Source: Ophiocordyceps camponoti-saundersi (nom. inval.)
Taxonomy: Eukaryota > Ascomycota > Sordariomycetes > Hypocreales > Ophiocordycipitaceae
Reading direction: 5' to 3'
Assembly: GCA_003339415.1 (NCBI GenBank)
Contig: PDHQ01000009.1
Coordinates: 26,469 to 90,468 of the forward strand
Length of the DNA: 64,000 nt
Below are positions 51,539-61,275 of the stretch, in pieces (within the stretch, counting starts at the first letter, position 1; every line of letters starts with the position of its first letter). The notes under the pieces are model-generated. The model searched no databases. It was not told where the DNA came from and saw nothing but the letters and a program-made list of their open reading frames with translations. A program made the translations under genes and the position numbers.

Positions 51539-53955
51539 TCACTCTACCCAACGCCATCTCGTAGCGTTCAGACCGTCACCGGTGAAAACCACCTGTTCTA
51601 AAAGACCGCTTGGACGTTGAAGCCACTTCCCTTCGTCGAAATAGTCATCGACTCGAGCCTTCATATCAGAGCCGGCACAAGTAGCCTCGAAGACGATATC
51701 TGTTCAAGACCCCAAGCTTAGTATCTTCGCCCGACGATGTAAGAATGACGAGAGACAAGGAAGGACAGCCATACTGTTGAGTTTAAACATGTCTTTCGAC
51801 GAATCCATTCCTAAGCCGGTAGCCGCAAGTATACGAACCGTCGGAAACAGCTCGCCAACAGGGACGGACTGGGTGCGGAAGAACTTCGCCATGGTGACGT
51901 TGATAGTCTTGCTAAACCCCCTCTCTGGCTTATCAGCGAGGAGAAGTCGTCCCTGGGCTGGAAGAAGCTCATCCCCAAGCAAAAGATACACTCTATCATT
52001 GGTTCCAGCCCAAAGCGCGTTGGAGAAAGAGGGAGTAACAGTCAGGCTCGTGAAATGAGTGCAAGCATCCGGCCTCCCCGGCGGTTGCACGGCGAGAGAT
52101 CGAGACTCGGAATCCAGAGTTTCCCAATGCCAGTCCTCGACGGCGATGTCGTTGGAATATACCCTCGGCCAGCGCTGACGGTTAAGGACCATGTTCACGG
52201 CTTTCTCCTTGTCTACCGTTGCCACCCTCGAAGAGAGAGCGCATCGGGCCGTGAAGACCAAGCCTTCAAACCACCACGCATCGGCATTCTGTCTCTGTCC
52301 TTGAACGGAGTAAAGACGAAAGTGATTCACGTCCTCGACGGGAACGGACAACTGCCCGTATGCTTTCTTGAGGTTCACCTTGCTGTTCCATGTGGTTCCC
52401 TTGGAAGGACTGCTGGCGAGGAGAAGGGTATAGGATCCGATGTCGATGACGACGTTGTCGTTTGTTCCCGATCCTTCGAGCCCGTATACGAAGCCTCCCC
52501 CTATTTTCAACTGGACGGAGAGACGGTCGAAGTGAGTGCAAGTTTCGAAGTCTTCACCGTCTGTGGGCCTTGGAACCTGCAGCTGCGTTTCCATTGTTGT
52601 ACGGTTGCTCAATCTCTTGTGGAGAGAGGCGACGATAGTGTCGATGACCTGGTCACAGATGACGTCGGTATCTGATCTTTCTGAGAAGCAATTTTCCTCA
52701 TCAGCATCGTCAAAGGAAAAGGTTATGAAAGGGTCTTCATCGTACTGTGCAATGCTGAAGGTCCCCCCGGGATGATATTCAGACAAGCCCCGTCCGCCAT
52801 AGCCTGAACGACGGCATCGGCCAAGCCCGGGAACTGAACGCGAAGCTCTGCCATCGGCATCTCAATGTACTCACGAAGGACTTCCATCAAACCTCGTTCA
52901 GTCTCCGTCTCAGCCTGTGGCAATTCGCAAGCGAGATCTTGAACCTGTCGTTCCACTTGGGGAAGAATCTGTTGCCGCTGTTCTGGAGTCGCTTGCAGCA
53001 GCGGACGAACCGCCCGGGATAACGTCGTCTCGCAGCTTGGTTGAGAGGGTTCGGCTTTTGGGGGTTTCGGCGTTAGCACAAGGTTGAAGATATAGAAACA
53101 GGTCTTCTTCACAACCTACCCTCTGCCGAAGCGCCTTCGCAGACGACATCCTCCAAATTCTGTACCAAGTTGGAAACACTAGCGACCAGCTGGCCACGGG
53201 CATCTCTCAACGACTGGAAATATGGCCTGATAGCTTGGGCAGCCTGTTCTCCGCACCTTTCCCGTAGCTGGCGGTAGTCTTCTGTTGCGAGTACTGGGTA
53301 AGTGGATAAAGGGCCGAGTGAAGCAGGTTTTCATACCATCTTCATCCCATCTGTGTGGGTTGTACGTCCATTGCAGTCCTCCAATGACATGCGGTATGTC
53401 AAGAACTCTGAACGAGAATCTCTCCACTAACGGCAACGGAGCGTATCGGACCAGTCGGCCGGGGTACCATCTTATGCCGGAAGAAAAGACCAGTTCGTCC
53501 CCGTCGTAGGTCACAAAGCTAACGTCGCTCCGTACGACGCGGTAGGCATAGACGTAAGCATCCTGTCTCGCTCTGTGGTCTCTCCGCCTCCTTCGCCTCT
53601 CCCTCACCCATCCCTCGACGGCGCGTTCCAGGTTTCTGTGAGCGGTGATGTAAACGCGGCCGGGGACCCTGTTGTAAAGCTCGTACGAGGTAGAGCGTGA
53701 GCTTCGGTGCGTGGTCTCGAAGTAGGCGGGAATGCCTCGAGTCAGCACCGTGAAGATTGACTGTGCCGAGACGAGGTAGATGACGTCTTCTCCGTCGTTT
53801 CGAACGGTCGTGCCTCCTTCCAAGCTTTCTGTTGATGATGTTGATGATGATGATAATGATGTCTGGCTATTTTTTGCTGGCCTTGATGTCTGGCCATGAC
53901 AGCACCATAGCAGGAGATGCAAGAAGAAGAGGAGAGCGGTCCAATGGCGAAGCAT
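51539..53955 (-). CDS. Large secreted protein with a duplicated C-terminal domain; possible degenerate enterotoxin-A/ADP-ribosyltransferase-like head
   Basis: Exons 53337-53955, 53120-53281, 52746-53054, 51775-52680 and 51539-51699 sum to 2157 nt, 718 residues, all phases agreeing. A signal peptide (~22 residues) precedes a Ser-rich linker. Residues ~55-205 recall, only loosely, the heat-labile-enterotoxin-A/ADP-ribosyltransferase fold (start VIYLVSAQS, middle GRVYITAHRNLERAV, a YVYAYRVV strand), but the arginine of the usual YRADSR start is absent and the STS motif reads ITA, so activity is doubtful. Residues 206-400 are helical. Residues ~411-550 and ~570-718 are two copies of a beta-rich domain: CTHF at the start, GTND, a LLLA strand, SVPV and a Trp-x-Trp ending. 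Secreted enterotoxin-like proteins occur in insect-pathogenic fungi. The assignment of the head is tentative; the tandem domain is solid. Confidence 0.75.
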
Positions 53956-54940
53956 CGTCGTCGATCGGTAAAGTTGGCCGATGGAATCTTTGGTTCTCTC
54001 TTTCAGTCGGCCTTTTGTTGGCTGACCGTCTCACAAGCCTGGTTTTGTACTCGTCTGTCAACTACATACATACATCAGGATTCAGCGGAATCAGGAACAA
54101 AGCGGCCACCGTGTTCAGAGATGGGCTACTGTACGTACGTATGGATGGATGGATGTATGTCGTCCAGATCATTCCTCCAAGGCCTTTATGTATGTATGTA
54201 TGCATATGCCTTCAGACAGATATATGTACTTACATATGTACATGCATATGCCGACCTGGGAGAGCAACGAACGATAAAGGCGGCGTAGATATGTACATAT
54301 GGCTATATATCCATGTTATATTGTCAGTTGACGGTCCATTTCGTCGTGTGAATTCCTGCCTCAGTTGACCAGACAGAGGTAACGAAGCGGAGGGAATTTT
54401 TGAAAACTCAATCTGTCTGTCCCCGTGAAACTGGCAAATGAAAACGCTTCTCTGTATCAACTTCACGTCGAACCATTTCCGGGCTCCGCGAGATAAACGG
54501 ACGAGAGGGCGTCGTCGGTTGATGAGAAGTGAGGTACATTATCGTATCCTGCGCGCCGTCGGTTACCGAGAGCCAGCCTCTTAAGCTTGAAAGTTTCTCG
54601 AGCAAGTCTCCCTTCGGCCGACAATCGTGCTCTTAAACAGACAGGCCACGATAGGGGCCCACGGGAACGGAGGAATTCCTGGCCGCGTGAGGCGTCTTAT
54701 GCGATGTAGTTCATTTTACTACCAATATCGTCGACGCTTCTGATGGATACACACAAGCAAAGAAGAAGAAGGGAACACGGGAGGGTGGATATATGAAAGA
54801 TATAAGGAGGAAAAAAAAGGGGAGGCAGTGTCCGGACACCATGATGAAAACGAAGAAAACAAAATCCTCTCCCGGGAGGCATCATCTCGCTTTTCTTTTC
54901 GCACAGAGAATCCCTATTGGTCGTCGTCGACGAGGCCATC
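53956..54940. other. Intergenic region
   Basis: Upstream DNA of the large secreted protein and 3' region of SNX3. Microsatellites ATGGATGG and TGTATGTA at 54134-54200. No gene seen. Confidence 0.5.
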
Positions 54941-55488
54941 TCACCAAGCGTTGCGGTCCCAGTTCGGATCTTGAAGAGCTGATATTAGCACCGCACATGT
55001 ATGTATGTCCATACACACAAGAACGGGAGCATGTGCATAAACGCACCTTGAACAAAGGCCGCCAAGACTTTACTCCCCGTCTGCAGCAGCGGATGACCGA
55101 CAACAATCTTCAGAAACTTCTCCAACCCAGCACGTCTCCCCTCGATGACATCGTCACTGAACCGATTGGTGAAGACTTTCCCCGGCAAGGGGGGGATGGT
55201 GACGCGCGCGCTCTCCCTCTCGAGGATGTCGCGGAAGTATTCAAAGTCGGAGTATCGTCGTCGCACGCAGCTCTGTCGGAGCTTGAAGGCGGGGATGTTG
55301 GTCCGGCATAGGATCTCGTAGTCGGTGTACATGGAGCGGCCGACGCCGTGCGTTCGTGGGTTGCGCACCTCGATCTCGAGGAAGTTTTCGGGGGGCCCGT
55401 AGATTTCGTCGAAGCTTTGCTGGCGCGTGTCTGGCATGGCCTGCATGATGGGCCGGTGCAGGGTCGGGCTCTTGGGCGGGTCGCTCAT
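54941..55488 (-). CDS. SNX3: Sorting nexin SNX3/Grd19 (PX domain)
   Basis: Binds PI3P on endosomes and recycles membrane proteins to the Golgi with retromer. Exons 55047-55488 and 54941-54969 give 156 residues; the tiny last exon codes DPNWDRNAW, the diagnostic C terminus of fungal SNX3, after a 77-nt intron. The PX core has [10 protein letters not shown] (PI3P-contacting Arg and Tyr), PPLPGK and the RRAGLEKFL helix. The start is the ATG at 55488 (MSDPPKSP); the frame is open a further 110 residues upstream, but that stretch is Arg/Glu repeat DNA from CTCTCT tracts and is not coding. Confidence 0.93.
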
Positions 55489-56465
55489 GATGACGCCTGT
55501 CTTCCTCACTCGCTCTCTCACTCGCTCTCTCACTAGCTCTCCCGGTCTCTCTCTCACTCGCTCTCGCTCCCGCTCTCTCGCTCTCTCTTTCTCTCTCCCT
55601 CTCTCTTCCCGGGGCGGGGAACCCGTTAAGACGAGTCGATCCCCCGGCTGGCTAGCAGAGACGACACTGTCAAGCCGGACTTGGCGGCAAATCTGACGCC
55701 CAAGGATGCGTACCAGGCGGGCAAGCAGAGGTAGGTAGGTAGTAGGTTGGTATGTAGAGACAGGCAGGCAGACAGAAGGATACAGACACAAGAGAGGGTT
55801 GGTTCGGGCGGGGCGTGACGCCATCCAGCCGGTCGGTCCTCCGTTTATCCGCGTCCGACCTCAGCACTGGCACTTGGCACTACTATGGTGCCTCGGCCGT
55901 TACGAGGCTACGGAACGACGGAAAGAAAATAAACCATATACCGCAGCCTGCTGTCAATCTACAGTTCTAGCACTGCAGAACCGTACATATATACAATGTA
56001 TGTATGTATGTACTTGCTAGGCAGGAGTCGGTAGGAGAGAGACTTCATTCAGTACCTAGGTAGGGAGTCTGTGGCCTGACTCCCTGTGGCAACACTCTAC
56101 GGGTACAGCAGCATCTCTTCGCAGCTCAACAGCGTTTGTCTACCTATACAGCCAAGATCAGCCTCAACGCTGTCGCTTGCTACATCAAGAGCCTCCCTCA
56201 AAATTTCCCTCCGTTCCTTTCTACAACACAGTCTCCTAACCAAGGAGTCTTCCACACGCAGCCCTCCCTTCCGGACAGCGTGCATCATCAAATCGACTGG
56301 ACAACCAAAATCATGAGCGTCCGTCCCCAAACCAGCCGACTCGAGCCGAGACGAGGCCTCTCACCTTTGATACGTTCAAAGTCATCTTGATCGTCGTCGT
56401 CGTCGTCTCCGTTTCTCGCGAACAGAAACTTGTTTCCTCTCTCAATGCGTCTCAGTTGTGTCGCC
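55489..56465. other. Intergenic region (SNX3 promoter, SF3A1 3' region)
   Basis: A CTCGCTCTCT array on the + strand (55505-55610) lies just upstream of the SNX3 ATG, followed by CAGGCAGG/TAGGTAGG short repeats (55725-55775) and TATGTATGT at 55998-56013. No gene seen. Confidence 0.5.
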
Positions 56466-58028
56466 TCACTTCTTCTCCGCAAATTTCTGGTGAATCGCTT
56501 TGATCTGCTCCTCCACGTTAAGGCTCTGCTGCACTTGAGTCCTACCCTCGGGGTTGCCGTCGAAGCTGTTCATCGCAGCCTTCTTTCTCCGCGCAAGTTC
56601 ATCCTCGCTGATGGTCTGGCCCGTGACCGGATCGAAGACGTCGCTCCGTTGGCTGGCCAACCTCTTTAGGTTGTTCGCCACATCCGCGTGAGAGACGTTT
56701 GAGTGTGCATATCGCGAGTCTGCTTTGGCCTTTTGTTCCTTCCAGCTGGGATCCAGAAGCTCGACTGTCAACTTGTTAGCTACCAAGCTCGGACACGACC
56801 CAAGGGTGTGAGCGCTACTTCTCATATGCGCCTCCAGTTCATCCATAGGTATCTGCTGCTTGCAGTTGGGGCACAGTGCCATCTGAACTCTGTTGTTCAT
56901 CGTCCGCTGTGCAGCCCGGGGCACGTAATTCTCCTTGATCTTCATCGGCGCAGCGCCGCCTCTGGCTTCGGCCTGGGCTTGCTGCATCCGAGCCTGCGCC
57001 TCGGCCCTCTCCTGGAAGCGCCGCGCCTCCTCCGCCTGCAGAGCTGCCCTCTCCGCCGGTTGTGCAGGGAACTGCTGGCCTGGCTGGTAAAAGGCCGGTG
57101 CCGTCGGCTCCGGCCGCGCCTCGTGCATCTCGATGTCTTCGCCCGGCATGGCCTCTTCGATACGAAGGTTGGCGCTGATGGAGGCTTTATTTCTGTCCTC
57201 GAGGGACGCGTACTCGAGCTCGGAGAGGCTTGTCGGCGGTGGCAGGTGGGCTGTCTCGTCGGCTTCGGTAAAGGTGACTGTCTCGACAACGACGAAATCG
57301 CTCCAATCGACGCGGGCAAAGTCTTGTTTCTTCTTCTCCTCTTCTTCTTCTTTCTTCTGCTTTTCCGTCTCCTGGTATTTGGCGTAGGCGGCCCGTTGCC
57401 TGGCCCTTTCGAGTATCCGTGAAGGGTTTTCGCAGTTCTCTCTTGCCTCGGAAAGCATCTCCTCTCGGAGTTGCGAGTTCTCGTGGAACTTGAGCACCTT
57501 GGAGTACTGTTCCACCATGTGCTGGAAGAAGTTGTGAAAGGTGTGGTTGGGGATCAGAAACTGGAACTGCGGGTTGCCAGCTTCGCGCTGGGCCAGCTGC
57601 GTCATCCACTGACGCCCAAACTTGGCCGTGTACTGAGCCGTGAGCTTGAGCACGTCCAGGTCCTTTTGGTTGATGCGAGGCATCTTGGCCGAGAAGTGCA
57701 GCTCGGGAGGTGGAGGCGGTCCCTTTGGCTTCTCAAGCTTGGGCGCTTCTCCGGCTCGGCCAGCGGCGATGTCGGTGCCGCGACCGGCTTTGATCTCGCT
57801 CAGGCGCCACTGATAGAAGTCATAGTAGGCGTCGGAAGGGTTCAGAAAGCTGAATTTCGGGTTGCGGCTCTCCTTGTCGCGGATGCGATCCTCGAAAACG
57901 GCGCCGTTACGGGCGACGTATCCCGCCGTCTTCTCGAGGATGGTGCGAATGTCGCGCGGCGGCAGGACCACGTTGGCCGGAGGCTGCAGGCTGTCGAGCG
58001 CGCTGCCGTTGGCCGTGGGGGCCGCCAT
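56466..58028 (-). CDS. Splicing factor 3A subunit 1 (Prp21-like)
   Basis: U2 snRNP component needed for prespliceosome assembly, in the nucleus. Two SURP modules are clear (about 28-77 and 125-172), each with the GNPxFxFL-type ending followed by an aromatic helix, then a charged helical region (KKEEEEEEKKKQ), the DWSDFVVVETV segment that binds SF3A3, and a C-terminal VEEQIKAIHQKFAEKK. An intron lies at 56765-56818: a 54-nt GTAGCG...GACAG stretch with a GCTAAC branch site. Because it is a multiple of three with no stop, the frame is open through it (520 residues), but removal restores the conserved EAHMRIELLDPSWKEQ (502 residues), so I take it as an intron. Confidence 0.93.
   Translation of the reverse strand: MAAPTANGSALDSLQPPANVVLPPRDIRTILEKTAGYVARNGAVFEDRIRDKESRNPKFSFLNPSDAYYDFYQWRLSEIKAGRGTDIAAGRAGEAPKLEKPKGPPPPPELHFSAKMPRINQKDLDVLKLTAQYTAKFGRQWMTQLAQREAGNPQFQFLIPNHTFHNFFQHMVEQYSKVLKFHENSQLREEMLSEARENCENPSRILERARQRAAYAKYQETEKQKKEEEEEKKKQDFARVDWSDFVVVETVTFTEADETAHLPPPTSLSELEYASLEDRNKASISANLRIEEAMPGEDIEMHEARPEPTAPAFYQPGQQFPAQPAERAALQAEEARRFQERAEAQARMQQAQAEARGGAAPMKIKENYVPRAAQRTMNNRVQMALCPNCKQQIPMDELEAHMRSSAHTLGSCPSLVANKLTVELLDPSWKEQKAKADSRYAHSNVSHADVANNLKRLASQRSDVFDPVTGQTISEDELARRKKAAMNSFDGNPEGRTQVQQSLNVEEQIKAIHQKFAEKK
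56765..56818 (-). other. 54-nt frame-neutral intron in SF3A1
   Basis: Donor GTAGCG, branch GCTAAC, acceptor GACAG. The stretch codes 18 residues with no stop if retained. Its removal rebuilds the conserved HMRIELLDP segment. Confidence 0.85.
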
Positions 58029-58481
58029 GCTGGGAGCCGTGAGCGAGGGAGGGAGATGATGTGACGGATTTGGGTGCAGAGCTTGGGATATAGAGGCAGA
58101 GGGGATGTCAGGCCCTTTCGCGGTCCCGGGCGAGGTGCGTTTTTTGTTTTCCCGGACTTGGGGTTGATGCGGTCCGAGCAGCTGTCAGCGCCGCAGCGCC
58201 GCAGCGGGCTATGGCTGATTGGGTTAGTAGGGTTAGGGTTACGAATGATTGACTGCCCGGGCAAGGAAAATAGTAATTTGACCTGAGAGGCCAAGGATGA
58301 TGATCTGACCACGGAGTAAAAGAGGTGGGAGATGGTCCCAAGCAGGACTCATATAGTAGTGGTGTATGTACATATATTTCTCGTGACAATTTGTTAGGTC
58401 TTGGCTCGATTTGATGGGAATCGCCCCCTTTTCACCTCCTTTAGACATGATTTGAGCACGACCGTTTTTCCTCTATCAGGC
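58029..58481. promoter_or_regulatory. SF3A1 promoter and intergenic region
   Basis: Contains the telobox-like element described separately and the 3' end of the PUD-like gene. No gene seen. Confidence 0.5.
58221..58241 (+). promoter_or_regulatory. Telobox-like element (TTAGGG units) upstream of SF3A1
   Basis: GGGTTAGTAGGGTTAGGGTT holds two near-perfect TTAGGG units plus a degenerate one, about 195 nt upstream of the SF3A1 start. Teloboxes (AAACCCTAA) are known promoter elements of translation and RNA-processing genes in fungi and plants, bound by Tbf1/TRF-like factors. Confidence 0.55.
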
Positions 58482-59177
58482 CTATTTTCCTCTCTGCTCG
58501 ACTTTGTAAATCTCAACAACCGTACTAGAATCGCCAGATATTGAGGTGAATATAACACGTAAATCCGACCTGATGACGATGAGGGTTTCCTTGTTTGCGT
58601 CCACTCTTCTCAACGTGTGCATCTTGAAACCAACCGTAGATTCGGTATTGAAGAAAGCGTTCGTGAGGTAGTACCCAATCGTACCTCCGGTGGTTGCGCC
58701 AGCTATAGTGCCGCCCGGATTGCCTGTAAGAAAAGTTCCGGCGATCCCCCCGCCGGCGGTGGAAGCAATTTTTAGAGAAACCGAGAAAAAGCTTTCCAAC
58801 GCGTCAACGAAGGGCCGGAGATTTGCAGGTTCTGTTATGTACACTCTGTCGCCTTGGGCGTTGACCCAGGAGACTTTCCACCAGTCCGTTCCAGTGGTAA
58901 ACCAACCGGTGTTGTACCTGACTTCGAGCCCCGTCTTGGTACTTGCACCGTCCTCCACAGTTTCGTTCCATAGTTTCTCATGCTTGAGCGTCTCTTTACC
59001 GTTGTACTTGTGAACGACGGAAACCTCTTTCATGGTTTGGCCCCATTCGTTTATCACTTTGACCGTCGCACTTCTCCTTTGATTGTAAAAAATGTCAGAA
59101 AATAATTCAGAAAACCAGCCTGCTGAAACGATTTGCGCTGCTGATAGCAAGACGAAAATGATTGTTTTAAGGTGCAT
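58482..59177 (-). CDS. Secreted PUD-like protein with a glycine-zipper segment
   Basis: Single exon, 231 residues from the ATG at 59177 (an upstream ATG at 59240 would bury the signal peptide). The signal peptide ends near residue 19. The mature part matches, strand for strand, the N-terminal domain of the sphingomyelinase D protein 2.1 kb away: VxVxNxxxxxxxxVSVxHKY, the TGxxTTGxDWWxVxW block, and the ESTxGFKxHxLRxxDAxxE segment. This resembles the nematode Up-regulated-in-Daf-2 (PUD) domain. Between them, residues 138-169 are an inserted Gly-rich hydrophobic stretch with GxxxG spacing (AGGGIAGTF, GGTIAGATTGG), a pattern seen in membrane-inserting or self-associating helices. Function unknown. 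Confidence 0.75.
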   Translation of the reverse strand: MHLKTIIFVLLSAAQIVSAGWFSELFSDIFYNQRRSATVKVINEWGQTMKEVSVVHKYNGKETLKHEKLWNETVEDGASTKTGLEVRYNTGWFTTGTDWWKVSWVNAQGDRVYITEPANLRPFVDALESFFSVSLKIASTAGGGIAGTFLTGNPGGTIAGATTGGTIGYYLTNAFFNTESTVGFKMHTLRRVDANKETLIVIRSDLRVIFTSISGDSSTVVEIYKVEQRGK

Positions 59178-61275
59178 CTTGATGGCTCCTTGTTCTTCAA
59201 GAATGAGTGATCTGGAATGGTTAAAGATGGTTGAAGGCAAAGATGCGTGGTGAGGCGAGTAGGAAGCTGTCTGGCACTTGGTTTTTATGCACGCCTACGG
59301 CTGACGACGAGTCGGTCGTTTTGCTACTGACGAGCTCATCAACTACATGGCATCCGTGTTGTGGACACCTCAAATCTCTCCATGAGCGCCGCTGACTTCC
59401 ACAAATCGTAAGAACATTTGCCTCGCGCTAGGCCGATCCTTGAGTGCCTTGCGGATCAATGACAGGAAGATCGCCTTGTGATGAATGACTGGGACTTTGA
59501 AACGACGATGATTAGAGAGCAAAGGGAGAAAACGAATCTTGTAGCTACCTCCCTAGACAGGCGGATCAGTGATTTTGGCAACGAAGCTGCCTACTTGACA
59601 AGGCCGTTATGGCCGGCATCAATACCGCTTCTTCGTGTACATATACTATAGCCAGCCCGCTAAACTTGGCTGATCGTTCACCTCTGAGAATCATCCGCCC
59701 GGGCGCTCTTAGGGTAGGTTCCTCGGCACAACGAGTCAACTAAGAACAGTTATGCCATCACCCGCAGACTGCTTTCTGGGCCAGGACACGTTACATGCAC
59801 GACGCTCGAGGTGACTCGAGCTGAGGGAGTTCAGGCAAGGCATTGTGTGTCCGGTAGGCGCCTTCGTGAGGCGTCTTCGTAAGGTGTCTTCGCAAGGCGT
59901 ATTACGTCTAGAGCTGCCATAAAATTGCATAGCCACATTCTGGGGCATGACTCGCCCTCCTTTCCGTGTATACATATATGCATGGGTGTATAATTTCATG
60001 ACGTCAGGAGATATGTACATATCTCTCTTGACTGGTAATCCTGAATGAATTACCTTGGTAGCCCAGGAACTAGAAATCCCATTGACTGCAGGGCATCCAT
60101 GACTAAATACCTAAGTAGTCAATAAAGCGTTTATAATGAAGACTTGCCATAGCATTTCTTGACCGTAAACTGTTTAACATAGTCGGGCTGCCAAGTCAGA
60201 AGGCATTCACCTCCTGTTCGTGTCGAGATGAAGCGGACCCTGATCCTTTCACTGTTGACGTCCTTGCCTGTGGATGTATGTATGTATGGATGTAAACTCA
60301 CTCGCAGTTCCCTAAGATTATCAGAGGACAGGTCCAAGGGAAATCAGGCTTCTTCCGAGAGAAAATCGTCTTGTCCCGAAGGGTCACGTTGGAGAGAGTG
60401 CCGCTATATCACGCCAACGTGGCACTGAAATGAAGCCAGCGAGCAATACCACGTTTTCTGGTGATGTTTTGTTGCTTGGGCCTTTCCCTCTGGCAAGCAG
60501 TGTCTGCCCTTCTAATATTTATGCCGACCTAGGCAGGTAGGCGAGTAACTCAACTGGAGCCTATCACCTACCCCTACGAGGCGGGGGCGACTCGTAGTTT
60601 CACGACATGTCCCATAACTATACGAACAAATAGTGCCGTACACATCAGGCGAGATGTTCGGCCACCGTGTAGAGGCCATCTCGGATGTCATGTTCCTAGG
60701 AGACATCGACGGAGGTTCGTGATTATCTCGAATGGAACACGTGATGTCAGAGGTGTCTCCTGGGACCTGATCCTGTAACTCTGTTACAGTAAGTATGCGG
60801 AGCAGTTCGAATATGAGACACTCAAAGCTAGGGAGCAAGCTACAAGGGTATAAGAGGCACCTGGCCAGCATTGTAAAGGATCACTATACCAGTTGCATTT
60901 CCGTCAAGTAATCAAGTCCTGCAACTACGGATGCAGACAGCCGCGTCTTTCTATGCCCGTCTTTAAGCATGCGAACCAGAGTATCGTTGTAGACTGACCC
61001 TTGTCACAAGAATGCCTCCCTGCAAACTTCGCCACCTCCCAGTCCTTCTTCCATGTACATATAATGCCGTATGGTGGATAAAGCAAGAGAAGAGAGACTG
61101 GCAGGCAGAATCCTCATCACGTCGAACCCCTGGTCTTTATTACAGGAGACATCGTGGGCTGGCTTATAATGTTCTGGCGATGCCATTGTCGCCGAGGTTG
61201 CTGTCCTCAATTAACCCTCTGCTTCTGTTCCTCTCGCTTGAAGTTATTTATATTTGCTCTGTCTACTTTACCAGC
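59178..61275. other. Intergenic region between the two PUD-domain genes
   Basis: About 2.1 kb. A TATA-like CATAAAAA lies on the minus strand at 59281-59288, upstream of the PUD-like gene. Short imperfect repeats of TTCGYRAGGYGTC occur at 59855-59900. An open frame runs into the sphingomyelinase gene from 61012, but its content is not protein-like. No gene supported. Confidence 0.5.
59855..59900. repeat. Three tandem TTCGYRAGGYGTC units
   Basis: Units CCTTCGTGAGGCGT, CTTCGTAAGGTGT and CTTCGCAAGGCGT follow each other with a 13-14-nt period; 3-4 differences between units. Not in a gene. Confidence 0.7.

Noticed and set aside
55489..55824. 110-residue N-terminal extension of SNX3
   Set aside because: Coded by CTCGCTCTCT repeats; family members start at MSDxxxS close to the PX domain.
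58221..58241. Telomere or chromosome end
   Set aside because: Only two or three units, with housekeeping genes on both sides.
61012..61275. 88-residue N-terminal extension of the sphingomyelinase fusion
   Set aside because: A signal peptide begins at 61276; sequence before it is AT-rich and not protein-like.
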